Part shown: positions 45,368-54,798 of the stretch, one piece after another
How the letters are laid out: every line of letters starts with the position of its first letter
Position numbering within the stretch: position 1 is the stretch's first letter
DNA from: JANQEU01 sp965228045
GTDB taxonomy: Bacteria; Bacteroidota; Bacteroidia; Cytophagales; Cyclobacteriaceae
Assembly: GCA_965228045.1 (NCBI GenBank)
Contig: OZ245789.1
Span: forward strand, 62,001 to 126,000
Direction: 5' to 3'
Length of the DNA stretch: 64,000 bases
Position numbers and translations under genes: made by a program
The notes under the pieces: generated by a model
Database searches by the model: none
What the model was told of the DNA's origin: nothing
Seen by the model: the letters and a program-made list of their open reading frames with translations, nothing else

Positions 45368-47545
45368 ATGGCACTGAAGCCATCGCTACTAATCCTATAC
45401 CTGGGATTGAGCATCTCCGTGATTGCCAAACAGGAGGTAAGACTGATTATCAAAGATGGTAAGCAAGGACTGGAAGATCTGTCTGGTCAGGAGCTCATTC
45501 CTCCGATCTACGAAAAAATCGGATGGTCAAAAGGAGAACTGAAACTAATAGGTCGACTTATAGGCTACAAGGAAAATGGGAGATGGGGACTGATCTCTAC
45601 CCAGAATAAGGTCATAACCGGTCCGGATTATTACCAGATCACAGTATTTGACTCAAGTCATGTGATGGCGGCGATCAAAGGAACATTTTCAAACAAATTG
45701 TTTCATGGACTGATCAACTCCGGAGGTAAAACGGTTATTAGTTGCAATTACTTTTCTATCAACAAACTGGATGAAGGTTATCAGGTCTCATCATACAATA
45801 ACGGTCAGGTGCGGTATGGCTATATCAATGGAACTTATTCCTTAAAAGTCCCGACTACTTACATTGATTTGGAGAAGGATGGAAATCTCCTTTTCGCCAA
45901 AGATCCAAACTATAAATGGACAGCGTACAACATTGGGCAATCGAATAGAAGCAACCTTGATTTTGACAGCTACATTAAATCTTCGCTGGGTCTTGTGGTC
46001 GAAAAAAATGGGCGTTATGGCGTCCTGACCGAAGATGAATTCCAGGAACACCTTCCGATTGTTTATAAGGACATCACCATTCAACGTGCCGCGTTTGTTA
46101 CGGTACCTTTTCCGAAGTGGGAAGTAAAAGATCTGGATATCAATCCAATTACAACCTATAGCTGTGATTCCCTTGGATTATATGGTGACATGTTTATCAC
46201 ATATGTGAACGGGAATCAGGAATTGATCATCAATGGAAAAGACATTTTTGGAGAAAGAAAAATTCAACTGAAAACCGCCAAAGCCGGATTTCTAATTGTA
46301 AAAGAAACCCCAACAAACGAATGGAGCCTGACAACCACTCAGGGTAAAGTCATTTCCTCCGAACAGGATTCCATATCATTCCAGGAGACATATTTTTTCA
46401 TGTTGAAAGATGGGAAATGGTCGATCTACAATCGATTTGGCAGAAAACTCGCATTAAAGACTTTTGATCAGGTCAGGCAGCCAATAGGTAACAATGTGCC
46501 TGTAAGATCAGGCGATTACTGGGGTATGCTTGACTTCCAGGGAAATTATGTGCTTGGATTAAAATATGATCAGATCCAGGCCTCAACCTCTGAAAACGAT
46601 CTTCTTGTAAAATATCTGGACAACTGGGGTGCGATGGACCTCTTTGGCAATTGGATCATAAGTGCTAAGTATGACAGCATCTGGTCATTCAAAAATCGTT
46701 TTGTAGTCAAAAGTGGAAGAGCCTATTATCTACTGGATAGATCGGGCCGACAACTTTATGCCTCTCCGGATCCAATGTCTATTGAGAATGGATTTATTTC
46801 TCTGAATGTCGGTGACTCATTGTTTGGTGTCATTTCCGAAAATGGGAAGACCATTTTAGAGAACGAGTATTTCGGTGTCAATAAAATCCAGGATTTATAC
46901 TACGGTCTTACCACCAAATACATAGAAATCGCCAATGATAAAGGTGAAATTCTGGCGGATACGAATCAGCGGATTCAGAAGATTTTCAATCACTCCGAGG
47001 GCTTTTACCGCATCATGAAAGATGATAAATACGGATTCATAGACCATAATGGAAAACTGCGCATCGCTAACAGGTATGATTCGATAGGTGATTTTCATGG
47101 AGGAATGTGTGCTATCAAATTAAGAGGCGGCTGGGGCTATGTAAACAAGCAGGAACAATTGGTAGTACAACCCATTTATGAAGAGGTTGGAGACTATGAT
47201 GACGGGTTTAGTATCGTCAAGGTGGACGGAAATTACGGAGTGATTGACAGGGAAGGTAACTGGATCATTCGCCCAAATTATTCTTTGATCACGCACGAGC
47301 CGGGATACAGCTACATATTAAAAGGTGTGAACGGAAAACTCGGAACAGCTAACGCTCAGGCGGAATTCAGGCTTGCAGAGCAGTATGATGACATTGTGGA
47401 AGCTCCAAACGGACTGTTGATTGTTTCCAGAAAAGGAAAATATGGAGTCATGGATCAGGAAGGCTATCAACGTGTCCCGTTTGAATACGACAGAATAGAA
47501 GTGAAGCAGGACTACTTTGTCATGAGACGCTTATCGGACGAATAA
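45368..47545 (+). CDS. Exported WG-repeat (KWG) protein
   Basis: 725 residues from the ATG at 45368; the signal peptide ends near SVIAKQ. The body is built from about eleven WG-type beta repeats, for example GRWGLISTQNKVI, GRYGVLTEDE, DYWGMLDFQGNYVL, DNWGAMDLFGNWII, DKYGFIDHNGKLRI, GGWGYVNKQEQLVV, GNYGVIDREGNWII and GKYGVMDQEGYQRV. WG repeats form beta-propeller-like surfaces for protein contact; the role is unknown. The gene overlaps the M16-type gene tail-to-tail by 15 nt. Confidence 0.88.
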   Translation: MALKPSLLILYLGLSISVIAKQEVRLIIKDGKQGLEDLSGQELIPPIYEKIGWSKGELKLIGRLIGYKENGRWGLISTQNKVITGPDYYQITVFDSSHVMAAIKGTFSNKLFHGLINSGGKTVISCNYFSINKLDEGYQVSSYNNGQVRYGYINGTYSLKVPTTYIDLEKDGNLLFAKDPNYKWTAYNIGQSNRSNLDFDSYIKSSLGLVVEKNGRYGVLTEDEFQEHLPIVYKDITIQRAAFVTVPFPKWEVKDLDINPITTYSCDSLGLYGDMFITYVNGNQELIINGKDIFGERKIQLKTAKAGFLIVKETPTNEWSLTTTQGKVISSEQDSISFQETYFFMLKDGKWSIYNRFGRKLALKTFDQVRQPIGNNVPVRSGDYWGMLDFQGNYVLGLKYDQIQASTSENDLLVKYLDNWGAMDLFGNWIISAKYDSIWSFKNRFVVKSGRAYYLLDRSGRQLYASPDPMSIENGFISLNVGDSLFGVISENGKTILENEYFGVNKIQDLYYGLTTKYIEIANDKGEILADTNQRIQKIFNHSEGFYRIMKDDKYGFIDHNGKLRIANRYDSIGDFHGGMCAIKLRGGWGYVNKQEQLVVQPIYEEVGDYDDGFSIVKVDGNYGVIDREGNWIIRPNYSLITHEPGYSYILKGVNGKLGTANAQAEFRLAEQYDDIVEAPNGLLIVSRKGKYGVMDQEGYQRVPFEYDRIEVKQDYFVMRRLSDE

Positions 47546-48793
47546 GTCTATTCGGTCACTGGTCAAGTAGTACTTGCCAATGACTTCAGATATCTCAGAA
47601 GGACTGATACTATCCAGCGATTCCCAATATTCCTGTGCATAATCCCAATTCAGATCATACTTAAAAAGATTACGGTAGAAGTTAACTCTTCCAAACAATG
47701 TGCCCATGGATATTTGCATCTTCCCCTTGAGGTAATTCCTCAGCTTTTCGGTTTCCTTATGATCTGGATTTTCGTTGGCCAATGTATTTATCTCCTTCAG
47801 AATTTCCTGATAAGCTTCATTTGACATCTCTGACTTTAATTCTGATCCAATAAGCCAATAACTGGCAGTATTGTTCTGAACAAGAGCTGAATAGATCCCG
47901 TAAGTAAGGCCCTTTTTTTCCCTGATGTTTGACATCAATCTCGAACCAAAGTACCCACCAAGCATCGCATTGGCAATCTTTACTTTATAAATATCGGGAT
48001 GCCTCATGTCCACACAATCTGATCCCATTCTGATTGAAGTTTGCTCTCCTTTGCTTCTTTTTTCTTCAAATACTCCGAAAGTCGCCTGAGCTTCTAATTT
48101 GTTTGCATTCCCGGATGACAATTGAAAAATGCCAAGCAGGTCTTCGAGGGCTTCAATATGTCCTTCCTTTACATCTCCGGATAGAATCACTTTTGGTACT
48201 GTTTTGAGATAGGCGCGATAATATTCCGTCACATCCGATATTGTCACCGAGTCTGTCTTATCTAGGTCTGGCATTTGACCTATTGGATGATCCAATCCAT
48301 ATATCAATTCATTGAATTTCAGGGTTGCAAACTGGTTGTTCTTTGATAGCTGATTCCTGATGGTAGATTTCCTTATGGATTTTAGTGTTTCCAAAGAATC
48401 CTCAGGAAATATTGAATTTGTCAGCAAGTCACCTACCAACCCTAAACAATGAAGAAAATTCTTTTTTAAGGCATACAGCTTCAATGAAACATGCTCCTGT
48501 CCTGAATTTATTTCAATATATCCACCCTTGGACTCAAAAGCCATTACCAGTGCTTCCCGATCCAGCTTCCTGGTACCTTCCATGAGCATTTTGGAAGTAA
48601 GAAACGCCGTCCCTGGTTTCTCTTCGGTCAACTTTCCTCCTCTAAATAAAAACTCCAACATGACCACCGGATTTGTGTCATCTGTGATGATAATACCTGG
48701 AAACTTCTGCTGAAAGAAATGACGATCAGGATATTTGAGATCAGTAAGGTTGATCTGGTGAACGGGAGGTGCTACAGTCCGATCAGGTATCAA
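47531..48793 (-). CDS. M16 (insulinase/pitrilysin) family protein lacking the zinc motif
   Basis: 420 residues, without a signal peptide. Both M16 half-domains are recognisable: FLFRGGKLTEEKPGTAFLTSKMLMEGTRK in the N-terminal part and GGYFGSRLMSNIREKKGLTYGIYSAL in the C-terminal part (R/Y substrate-binding region). The position of HFLEH reads FLTSK, so no zinc ligand or catalytic Glu remains. Such inactive subunits usually pair with an active M16 partner, as in MPP; no partner gene is next to it. Instead it starts in the last 4 nt of porV and ends the minus-strand run containing porU and porV. Confidence 0.85.
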   Translation of the reverse strand: MIPDRTVAPPVHQINLTDLKYPDRHFFQQKFPGIIITDDTNPVVMLEFLFRGGKLTEEKPGTAFLTSKMLMEGTRKLDREALVMAFESKGGYIEINSGQEHVSLKLYALKKNFLHCLGLVGDLLTNSIFPEDSLETLKSIRKSTIRNQLSKNNQFATLKFNELIYGLDHPIGQMPDLDKTDSVTISDVTEYYRAYLKTVPKVILSGDVKEGHIEALEDLLGIFQLSSGNANKLEAQATFGVFEEKRSKGEQTSIRMGSDCVDMRHPDIYKVKIANAMLGGYFGSRLMSNIREKKGLTYGIYSALVQNNTASYWLIGSELKSEMSNEAYQEILKEINTLANENPDHKETEKLRNYLKGKMQISMGTLFGRVNFYRNLFKYDLNWDYAQEYWESLDSISPSEISEVIGKYYLTSDRIDLFVR

Positions 48794-49992
48794 GGTGTAT
48801 CAGGAACTGTTTCTGATTCTTTATCAAGATTGAATAAGAAGGAAAGTCGTAAGGTCTCACCGAGAGGACTATTTTGATCAGGAGCCAGAAGGTAAGAAAA
48901 GTCCAGTCCAAATACCTGGTACCTAAAGCCAATACCGGTAGTGAAGAACTTCCTGTCACCTTTGTCTACGTGTTCCCAAAAATACCCTGCCCTGAATGCA
49001 AACAATTCCCTGTACCAGTACTCGGCTCCGAATGACAGTGTTATTTCCTTGATCTCTTCAGAAAATCCGTTCGGTGCATCTGAAAATGATCCAAATGTGC
49101 CACTAAGGAAAGGTCGATCAGGGTCTTCACCACTTTCGATCCGGTAAGAACCGTCAGGATTTAGGACGAAATTTCCAAGATCATCTCGTTCATAAATCGG
49201 TGGAGTAGGCACCATAAGCTTATTGGCATCGATGGCCAGTGTAATCGTATTGTCTGCATCAATATTTGTTTTGAAAGCAGTCCCAAGCCTCAAATTACCG
49301 GGAATAAAATCCTCAGACTCTTCATCTGTATAAGTGATTTTTTGGCCAATATTACTCATGTGGGCACCAAATGAAAGCTCGCTGTCCTTGCCGCTAAAAA
49401 TTAATGGAAGTTTGTACATAAAGCCCAGGTCAAATCCCAAACTGGTGCCGGGTTTTGCATTAGGCGAGTTGGTAATATTTCCCGTGAGATTGGACCATAT
49501 AAATCTCATGGTCAATCCTGCACTAAATCTATCGGTCAGTAACCTGGAATATGTCCCGTCAATGGCAAGCTCTCTCGGATTCTCCACTCCCATCGGCAAT
49601 CCCTGAATATCGGTAAGCTGAATTTCTCCAAGATCAAAATAGCGCATAGATGCTCCAAAAGTCTGTATTCTATCCACTTTTTTGTAAAATGTCAGATAGT
49701 TCAATGACATATCATCTACGATTCTTCCTAACCAGGGAGAATACGAGAATGAAAATCCCATATCATGGTCTATATGAACCAGCTTGGCATTGTTCCAGTG
49801 AACTGAATAAGCATCAGCACTAGTAGCCGCTCCTACATCACCCATGGCCCCTCCGCGACTATCGGGGGCAAAGCTTAAAAAGGGCGCTGCCACAGTAATG
49901 GGATTGCTACCGTTTTGTCCGGTTACTCGATATTGCGAGAGACCGATTCCCGGCAGTACAACAAGTGATATCCAAAATATTCTCCTAAGCAT
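48790..49992 (-). CDS. porV: Type IX secretion outer-membrane protein PorV (LptO)
   Basis: 400 residues. The signal peptide ends near GLSQ; the N-terminal AAPFLSFAPDSRGGAMGDVGAAT is the PorV hallmark, and the rest is a FadL-like 14-strand barrel. PorV shuttles type IX cargo from the translocon to the PorU sortase and is required to finish secretion. It lies 31 nt after porU, so the attachment-complex pair is kept together. The usual porV-next-to-porU order is retained, while an M16 homolog is added downstream. Confidence 0.95.
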   Translation of the reverse strand: MLRRIFWISLVVLPGIGLSQYRVTGQNGSNPITVAAPFLSFAPDSRGGAMGDVGAATSADAYSVHWNNAKLVHIDHDMGFSFSYSPWLGRIVDDMSLNYLTFYKKVDRIQTFGASMRYFDLGEIQLTDIQGLPMGVENPRELAIDGTYSRLLTDRFSAGLTMRFIWSNLTGNITNSPNAKPGTSLGFDLGFMYKLPLIFSGKDSELSFGAHMSNIGQKITYTDEESEDFIPGNLRLGTAFKTNIDADNTITLAIDANKLMVPTPPIYERDDLGNFVLNPDGSYRIESGEDPDRPFLSGTFGSFSDAPNGFSEEIKEITLSFGAEYWYRELFAFRAGYFWEHVDKGDRKFFTTGIGFRYQVFGLDFSYLLAPDQNSPLGETLRLSFLFNLDKESETVPDTP

Positions 49993-50023
49993 CTAGTTAT
50001 TGGCAAAGAGCCGCAAATTTAAG

Positions 50024-53000
50024 TTATTTAGCAATTATTATTTTCCCAGTCGCCATCCCAATTGCACCGTCCCGCCGACTCCTGACTTTCAATTTATAAA
50101 AATAAAGGCCATTTCCTGGTTTTCCCGGAGGCAACGGTATCTCCAGTCCATCCACATCAACCTGACTATTGTTTACATCAAAGTCCTCATTTATTACCTC
50201 AGAACCTTTGTGATCAAATATCTTGATACCTACTTCGAGCCCTTCCCCGATTCTGTCGTGCTTGAATCTAAAGGCCGAAAAATCTGAAGCCGGGTTAGGG
50301 TAGTTGGTCACATCATAGAGATTTATTCCCAATGATCCTGAAACTATAAAATCAACTCCTTTTACAGTTTGATTATTGTGCAAATCTGAAACTTTTAAAC
50401 TCCCGGAGTAACGACCGCCGCTTTCAAGAGTAAGGGGAAAGACGAGGGTGCCGGATCTGGAGTCGTCCAATCGGGCAGTATAGTATTCGTTTAATTTAAA
50501 AATCAGAGTGTCATTTAAGGTCAGTGTGATGTTATGATCCTCGTTCAGACCAGATGCATCTATTCCTGTGTCATCCGAAAGATTGGCGATAAGCAAAATG
50601 GAATTTCCAAGGTTTTTGGACTGATCGAATGTGGAGTCATTGTAATAAATAGTTACGGATGGAGAAGTATTATCCAACACCGGACCTACCTGGGTACCTC
50701 CGACCAATATACTTTGATCAAATCCGGTAGCTTCCTTTTCGGAGTCCTCGTCCAGTGCATAAAAAGTAAACTTTCCATAATCCAAAACCTCATTTATGTC
50801 TTTGGGTAAAGTGAATTGAGCTACAAACTCACCCTCTTTTACTGATGCTTTGCCCCGGAAAAGCCGATTCTCACGAACTTGGTAAGATATCGGACTACTC
50901 TCCTGACCTTGGGTGCTTTTATAACCTGGTCGATCAAACAGTACGATTTCCACCGTCCCATTAAAATCCGTATCGATCAATCCATCCTGGACAATTTCCC
51001 CCGTCATCCTGACCTCTTGTAGCGGATGTAAAGTATCCGGAAGCTCACCTGAAAACGAAAGCCCGTTCAGCTCTTTTATCTCCACCTGAGCATCAGGATA
51101 ATTTAACCGCAGCATTGGATCACCCAGCAAAGAAAAGTTTCTGTTACGGACACCACTGAAAGAGTCATTCTTGGTCAATCTGATGATGTCACCAAGATGT
51201 AGACTCCGGTCGAAAATGTATTTGTGAAACGCGTCATTTACGAGGTAATTTGAAAAAGCAAAAACAGGTCTGGTTGTAGTCAGCAAAGCGATTGCACCAC
51301 CATTTTCTTTTAAAATAAGTTTTTCAGCACCGCTGATGAAGTTAGCCCCGGGAGTAAGTATTACCGGGTCATCGTATCTGCCAAACTCGCAGGTCGCGGT
51401 CACGAAAACGGGGAGCCTGGACAAATTTTTTAATTCGTCAATCAATAAATGATCAAATACATCTTCGTCTGCCCATTTTGCCTCGTTCCCATGTCCGATA
51501 TAATTGACAAGAAATGTACCTTCTTCCAGACTTGTTTCCAATGCGTCCCTCATCTGAGGGGACTGCTGCGAACTCCCTGTACCCTGCTGATCAAAAACAT
51601 CGATGTACAGTTTATTGAGAGACAGCTGCCCCACATTCTGATCAAAGTAATAGGATAGAAGTTCAGCATCGATCACATGCCGATTATTGTCCCCATCGTC
51701 CACGACATAGGTCACATTGTTTTTCCATTGACCAATATCCGTCTCCCTGGAATAGCGAATGATCTTGTTGACCATACTTTGTGCCTCTTCCAGGGTCTTG
51801 ACTGGCAAACGTCCCACGCCAACATCCAGCGTATGGTTGACGACTTCCGGTCCCTCTGACCACAATCCTTCTCCATCCTCCAGAAATCCAAAATAGTCAT
51901 CCGATGAATAAGTGGCCACCGGATCAAGAGAATTATCAGATTCATAAATGGGAACCAGATTTGTATTATTCGGAATCCTGTCTTTGTAATCATAACTACA
52001 ATCCCCAAAGAGCAGGACATATTTAAATGTCTCAGGATTTTTCATCCACATATGCCTGATGGCATCTCGCATTCCGGTAAGGTCCGGTGACCCCCCGGCA
52101 AATTCATTGAAAATCGCATTTGTAGTAATCACTTCTACTTCCAGTCCATCATTCATCTCATGGAAACTGGCTAGTCTGTTGGCTGCTGTCAGAAACAAAG
52201 GGTGTGTTATGATCACACCATCCCTGGGGGATTTCGAACGAATATTTTGATTGGCAATTTTCCCTATGATCCCCGGATAAGGGTGATTTTGACCGGTAAA
52301 TACTATGAATTTCTTTCCTGGTGCTCCCTGAAATCCGAAAGTGATGATTGACCCGGATTTCTGATAAGGCTGATTTCCTACGGATGTTGGATCTGTAATG
52401 TCCCATATAAGCGGCTCTGAAGCAGATGACATTTCAAAAGTCCAGGGTTTTTCCTCATATGATGCAGGATTGGTAAAGGATTTAGTTTCACCATCAAAGT
52501 TCAAGCTCCGGTTGTAGCTAAAGACTATTCTGTCAATATATCCAGCATATGTGGTGGGATTGCCGGAAGGCACGTCAAGCGCCACGGTCAGGTTGCTCAT
52601 GGCGGGATCGCCAATTGAGCCATAATCACCACGTACATTATATCCTTTGACAGAATATGGATCTTCTTCAGCATCCCGAATAGATGAAACTGCCTTGGAT
52701 CCCAGCAAGTCACCATTGTACTCAACCAAAATAGACGTTGCCTCTGTCGATTGTACCATCATCGAAACATCCGCAAACACACTATCTGTCAGATCCGGAG
52801 TGGTAAACTGAAAAGTCATCCCTCTGGCCGAAGCCCTCAAACTCTCACCGAACCATTGTTTTCCTGATTGTAGAATGTTTCTCTCATTGATATCATGAGT
52901 ATGTACCTCCCGATGGAAATCCAGGTGATCATGATCGTGCCCAAGGTCTTCCGTATCTGGAATGTTAAGTCCCTCTGATCCCCCAAAAGTCAAAAAATAA

Positions 53001-53404
53001 AAGGTAGAATCGGTGTAAATGTTTTGATGAAAAGACCACGTGTCCTCTTCCCAACTCAAATAGTGTGGATCATTTCCATAAAACAGTATATAATCTCCAT
53101 TGTCAAAACTTCCATCAGACGAGCCTGATTTGAAAGTCGGATTTTCCTTCAGATCCCGGATCCTGTAATCATCGATGTTTCTTGGTAGCTCTCCTCCACC
53201 ACCATTCCCGAAAATTTTTAAGGTCCGGGGGTCAACCTGATCAGGATCAATCCCCAATTCTTCCAGAAATTGCCGATCGATTTTATAAATACCACTTTCA
53301 TGAATTGATAGCTTATACCAGTCCCCTTCAGCCAAAACTGAGTTTTGACTTTTGGCGCTCAGCATTGAGCCAAGCAAAAAAATGGCACTTAAAATCCTCT
53401 TCAT
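50024..53404 (-). CDS. porU: Type IX secretion sortase PorU
   Basis: 1126 residues. Signal peptide (cleavage near SAKSQ), an N-terminal beta domain (GDWYKLSIHESGIYKIDRQF, then GGGGELPRN), a gingipain-like C25 peptidase domain at about 385-740 with H638 (YIGHGNEAKW) and C672 (VTATCEFGR), and Ig-like parts plus a C-terminal sorting-like domain (NYPNPASDFSAFRF, ending GKIIIAK). PorU removes the sorting domain from secreted cargo and links it to A-LPS at the cell surface. It is found 36 nt behind pssA and in front of porV. Confidence 0.95.
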   Translation of the reverse strand: MKRILSAIFLLGSMLSAKSQNSVLAEGDWYKLSIHESGIYKIDRQFLEELGIDPDQVDPRTLKIFGNGGGGELPRNIDDYRIRDLKENPTFKSGSSDGSFDNGDYILFYGNDPHYLSWEEDTWSFHQNIYTDSTFYFLTFGGSEGLNIPDTEDLGHDHDHLDFHREVHTHDINERNILQSGKQWFGESLRASARGMTFQFTTPDLTDSVFADVSMMVQSTEATSILVEYNGDLLGSKAVSSIRDAEEDPYSVKGYNVRGDYGSIGDPAMSNLTVALDVPSGNPTTYAGYIDRIVFSYNRSLNFDGETKSFTNPASYEEKPWTFEMSSASEPLIWDITDPTSVGNQPYQKSGSIITFGFQGAPGKKFIVFTGQNHPYPGIIGKIANQNIRSKSPRDGVIITHPLFLTAANRLASFHEMNDGLEVEVITTNAIFNEFAGGSPDLTGMRDAIRHMWMKNPETFKYVLLFGDCSYDYKDRIPNNTNLVPIYESDNSLDPVATYSSDDYFGFLEDGEGLWSEGPEVVNHTLDVGVGRLPVKTLEEAQSMVNKIIRYSRETDIGQWKNNVTYVVDDGDNNRHVIDAELLSYYFDQNVGQLSLNKLYIDVFDQQGTGSSQQSPQMRDALETSLEEGTFLVNYIGHGNEAKWADEDVFDHLLIDELKNLSRLPVFVTATCEFGRYDDPVILTPGANFISGAEKLILKENGGAIALLTTTRPVFAFSNYLVNDAFHKYIFDRSLHLGDIIRLTKNDSFSGVRNRNFSLLGDPMLRLNYPDAQVEIKELNGLSFSGELPDTLHPLQEVRMTGEIVQDGLIDTDFNGTVEIVLFDRPGYKSTQGQESSPISYQVRENRLFRGKASVKEGEFVAQFTLPKDINEVLDYGKFTFYALDEDSEKEATGFDQSILVGGTQVGPVLDNTSPSVTIYYNDSTFDQSKNLGNSILLIANLSDDTGIDASGLNEDHNITLTLNDTLIFKLNEYYTARLDDSRSGTLVFPLTLESGGRYSGSLKVSDLHNNQTVKGVDFIVSGSLGINLYDVTNYPNPASDFSAFRFKHDRIGEGLEVGIKIFDHKGSEVINEDFDVNNSQVDVDGLEIPLPPGKPGNGLYFYKLKVRSRRDGAIGMATGKIIIAK

Positions 53405-53440
53405 CCCAATTCTAAACGACCAAACAAATTGAAAAAGTAT

Positions 53441-54124
53441 CTACACAGTATCTGTCGCCTTCGATGCAAAATTAGAAATAACTGACAGCAAAATATAAGA
53501 TGGGATCAGGTATGGTAATCCCGCCATGCCAATAACAATAAAACTAAAAGCCACCATTACGATCATTATGTAGCGAAACTCGTTTCCCCTGATTCGGAAA
53601 TTTTTGAATTTCAGACCCATCATTCTCATTGGGGAAACCAGTAACCAGCTACTTATGAAAATCAATGACAAAAACACCCATTGGCTACCAGCAATGAATG
53701 GTAAGGTTCCCAATGTGCATAGCATTATTGCATTGGCAGGGGTCGGTAATCCCTTGAAATCAGTGGTTTGACTTTCGTCAAGATTGAAAGTTGCCAATCT
53801 TACGGCTGAGAAAATGGCAATTAGAATACTTGTATAGCATATCCATTCCGGATATCCGGATGTCTCGCCAAGTCTGAATAAGAAAACCGAAGGTAATACT
53901 CCGAAGGTAACCACATCCGCGAGCGAATCCAGTTCGCGCCCGAATAGACCATCGGATTTAAACACTCTGGCAAGAAATCCATCAAAAAAATCAAAAACTC
54001 CTGCGATTAGAATAAAATATAGAGCATATTCAAAATTCCCCCTAAAGCAATAAATAATCCCGGCTACCCCAGATGCCAGGTTCATACTGGTGCAGGAATT
54101 TGGTATGATCCGAAATAATTTCAT
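53441..54124 (-). CDS. pssA: CDP-diacylglycerol-serine O-phosphatidyltransferase
   Basis: 227 residues, an integral membrane CDP-alcohol phosphotransferase. The full catalytic motif DGX2ARX8GX3DX3D is seen as D48-G49, A52-R53, G62, D66, D70 (FDGFLARVFKSDGLFGRELD). About six membrane helices. Makes phosphatidylserine, the precursor of phosphatidylethanolamine. The assignment as serine enzyme rests on length and on general similarity. It shares an ATGA overlap with the MBL hydrolase upstream. Confidence 0.9.
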   Translation of the reverse strand: MKLFRIIPNSCTSMNLASGVAGIIYCFRGNFEYALYFILIAGVFDFFDGFLARVFKSDGLFGRELDSLADVVTFGVLPSVFLFRLGETSGYPEWICYTSILIAIFSAVRLATFNLDESQTTDFKGLPTPANAIMLCTLGTLPFIAGSQWVFLSLIFISSWLLVSPMRMMGLKFKNFRIRGNEFRYIMIVMVAFSFIVIGMAGLPYLIPSYILLSVISNFASKATDTV

Positions 54125-54756
54125 GCTTTCACAAACGGGTTTGCCACTTTTTCGTGTCCTATCGTAGTACTGGGTCCGTGCCCCGGAAATACTTGCACAT
54201 CCTCCGGTAACTTGTAAACTTTTTCTTTCAGGTTTCGTTCCAAAGTTGCAAAATCCCCACCCGGCAGATCCGTCCGACCAATGCTTTCTCTGAACAAAAC
54301 ATCTCCGCCAATCAGGATTTTTTCCTGTTGGAAATAAAACATCAGATGGCCCGGCGAGTGCCCCGGAGCAAATATCACTTCCATTTCAAAGGAACCGATA
54401 TGAAGTGAATCACCCTCTATGTACTGATCTACCTCTGCGGCGGAATACCCGGTGATACCCCAACTAGGACCGTAGACTTCAACAGATTTCAAAGCTGCTT
54501 CCTCATGTTTTGGGACAAAGAGTGGCATCCCAAAGTGCTCCTTACAAAAGTAATTGCCAAGCACATGATCTATATGGCAGTGGGTATCGACCACAGCGAT
54601 TGGCTTCAATTTTTTTTCAACGATGTATTCGACTAATTCTGCCTCCTCATGCTTTTCATAGCATCCCGGATCAAAGATGATTGCATCCCCGGCATCATTG
54701 GAGAGTACATAAGTGTTTTCATAAAACGGATTGAATACAAATTCCTGAATGATCAT
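54121..54756 (-). CDS. MBL-fold metallo-hydrolase (glyoxalase II-like)
   Basis: 211 residues, cytoplasmic. Zinc motif H59-C-H61-I-D63-H64 (VDTHCHIDHVLGN), later HSPGHLMFYF, GGDVLFRESIGRTDLPGG and VFPGHGPSTTIGHEK. The type commonly hydrolyses thioesters such as S-lactoylglutathione analogues; the substrate is not defined. It is the first gene of the minus-strand run leading to pssA, porU and porV. The palindromic CAAATTTG at 54775-54782 in the short divergent gap may serve both directions as a weak -7. Confidence 0.9.
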   Translation of the reverse strand: MIIQEFVFNPFYENTYVLSNDAGDAIIFDPGCYEKHEEAELVEYIVEKKLKPIAVVDTHCHIDHVLGNYFCKEHFGMPLFVPKHEEAALKSVEVYGPSWGITGYSAAEVDQYIEGDSLHIGSFEMEVIFAPGHSPGHLMFYFQQEKILIGGDVLFRESIGRTDLPGGDFATLERNLKEKVYKLPEDVQVFPGHGPSTTIGHEKVANPFVKA

Positions 54757-54798
54757 TTGATCCTTGATTTTTTACAAATTTGCCCAAATTAATTAATT

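Noticed and set aside
54784..54797. AATTAATTAATT run before the FAD oxidoreductase as a special element
   Set aside because: Simple AT-rich repeat in a 42-bp divergent gap; nothing more can be read from it.
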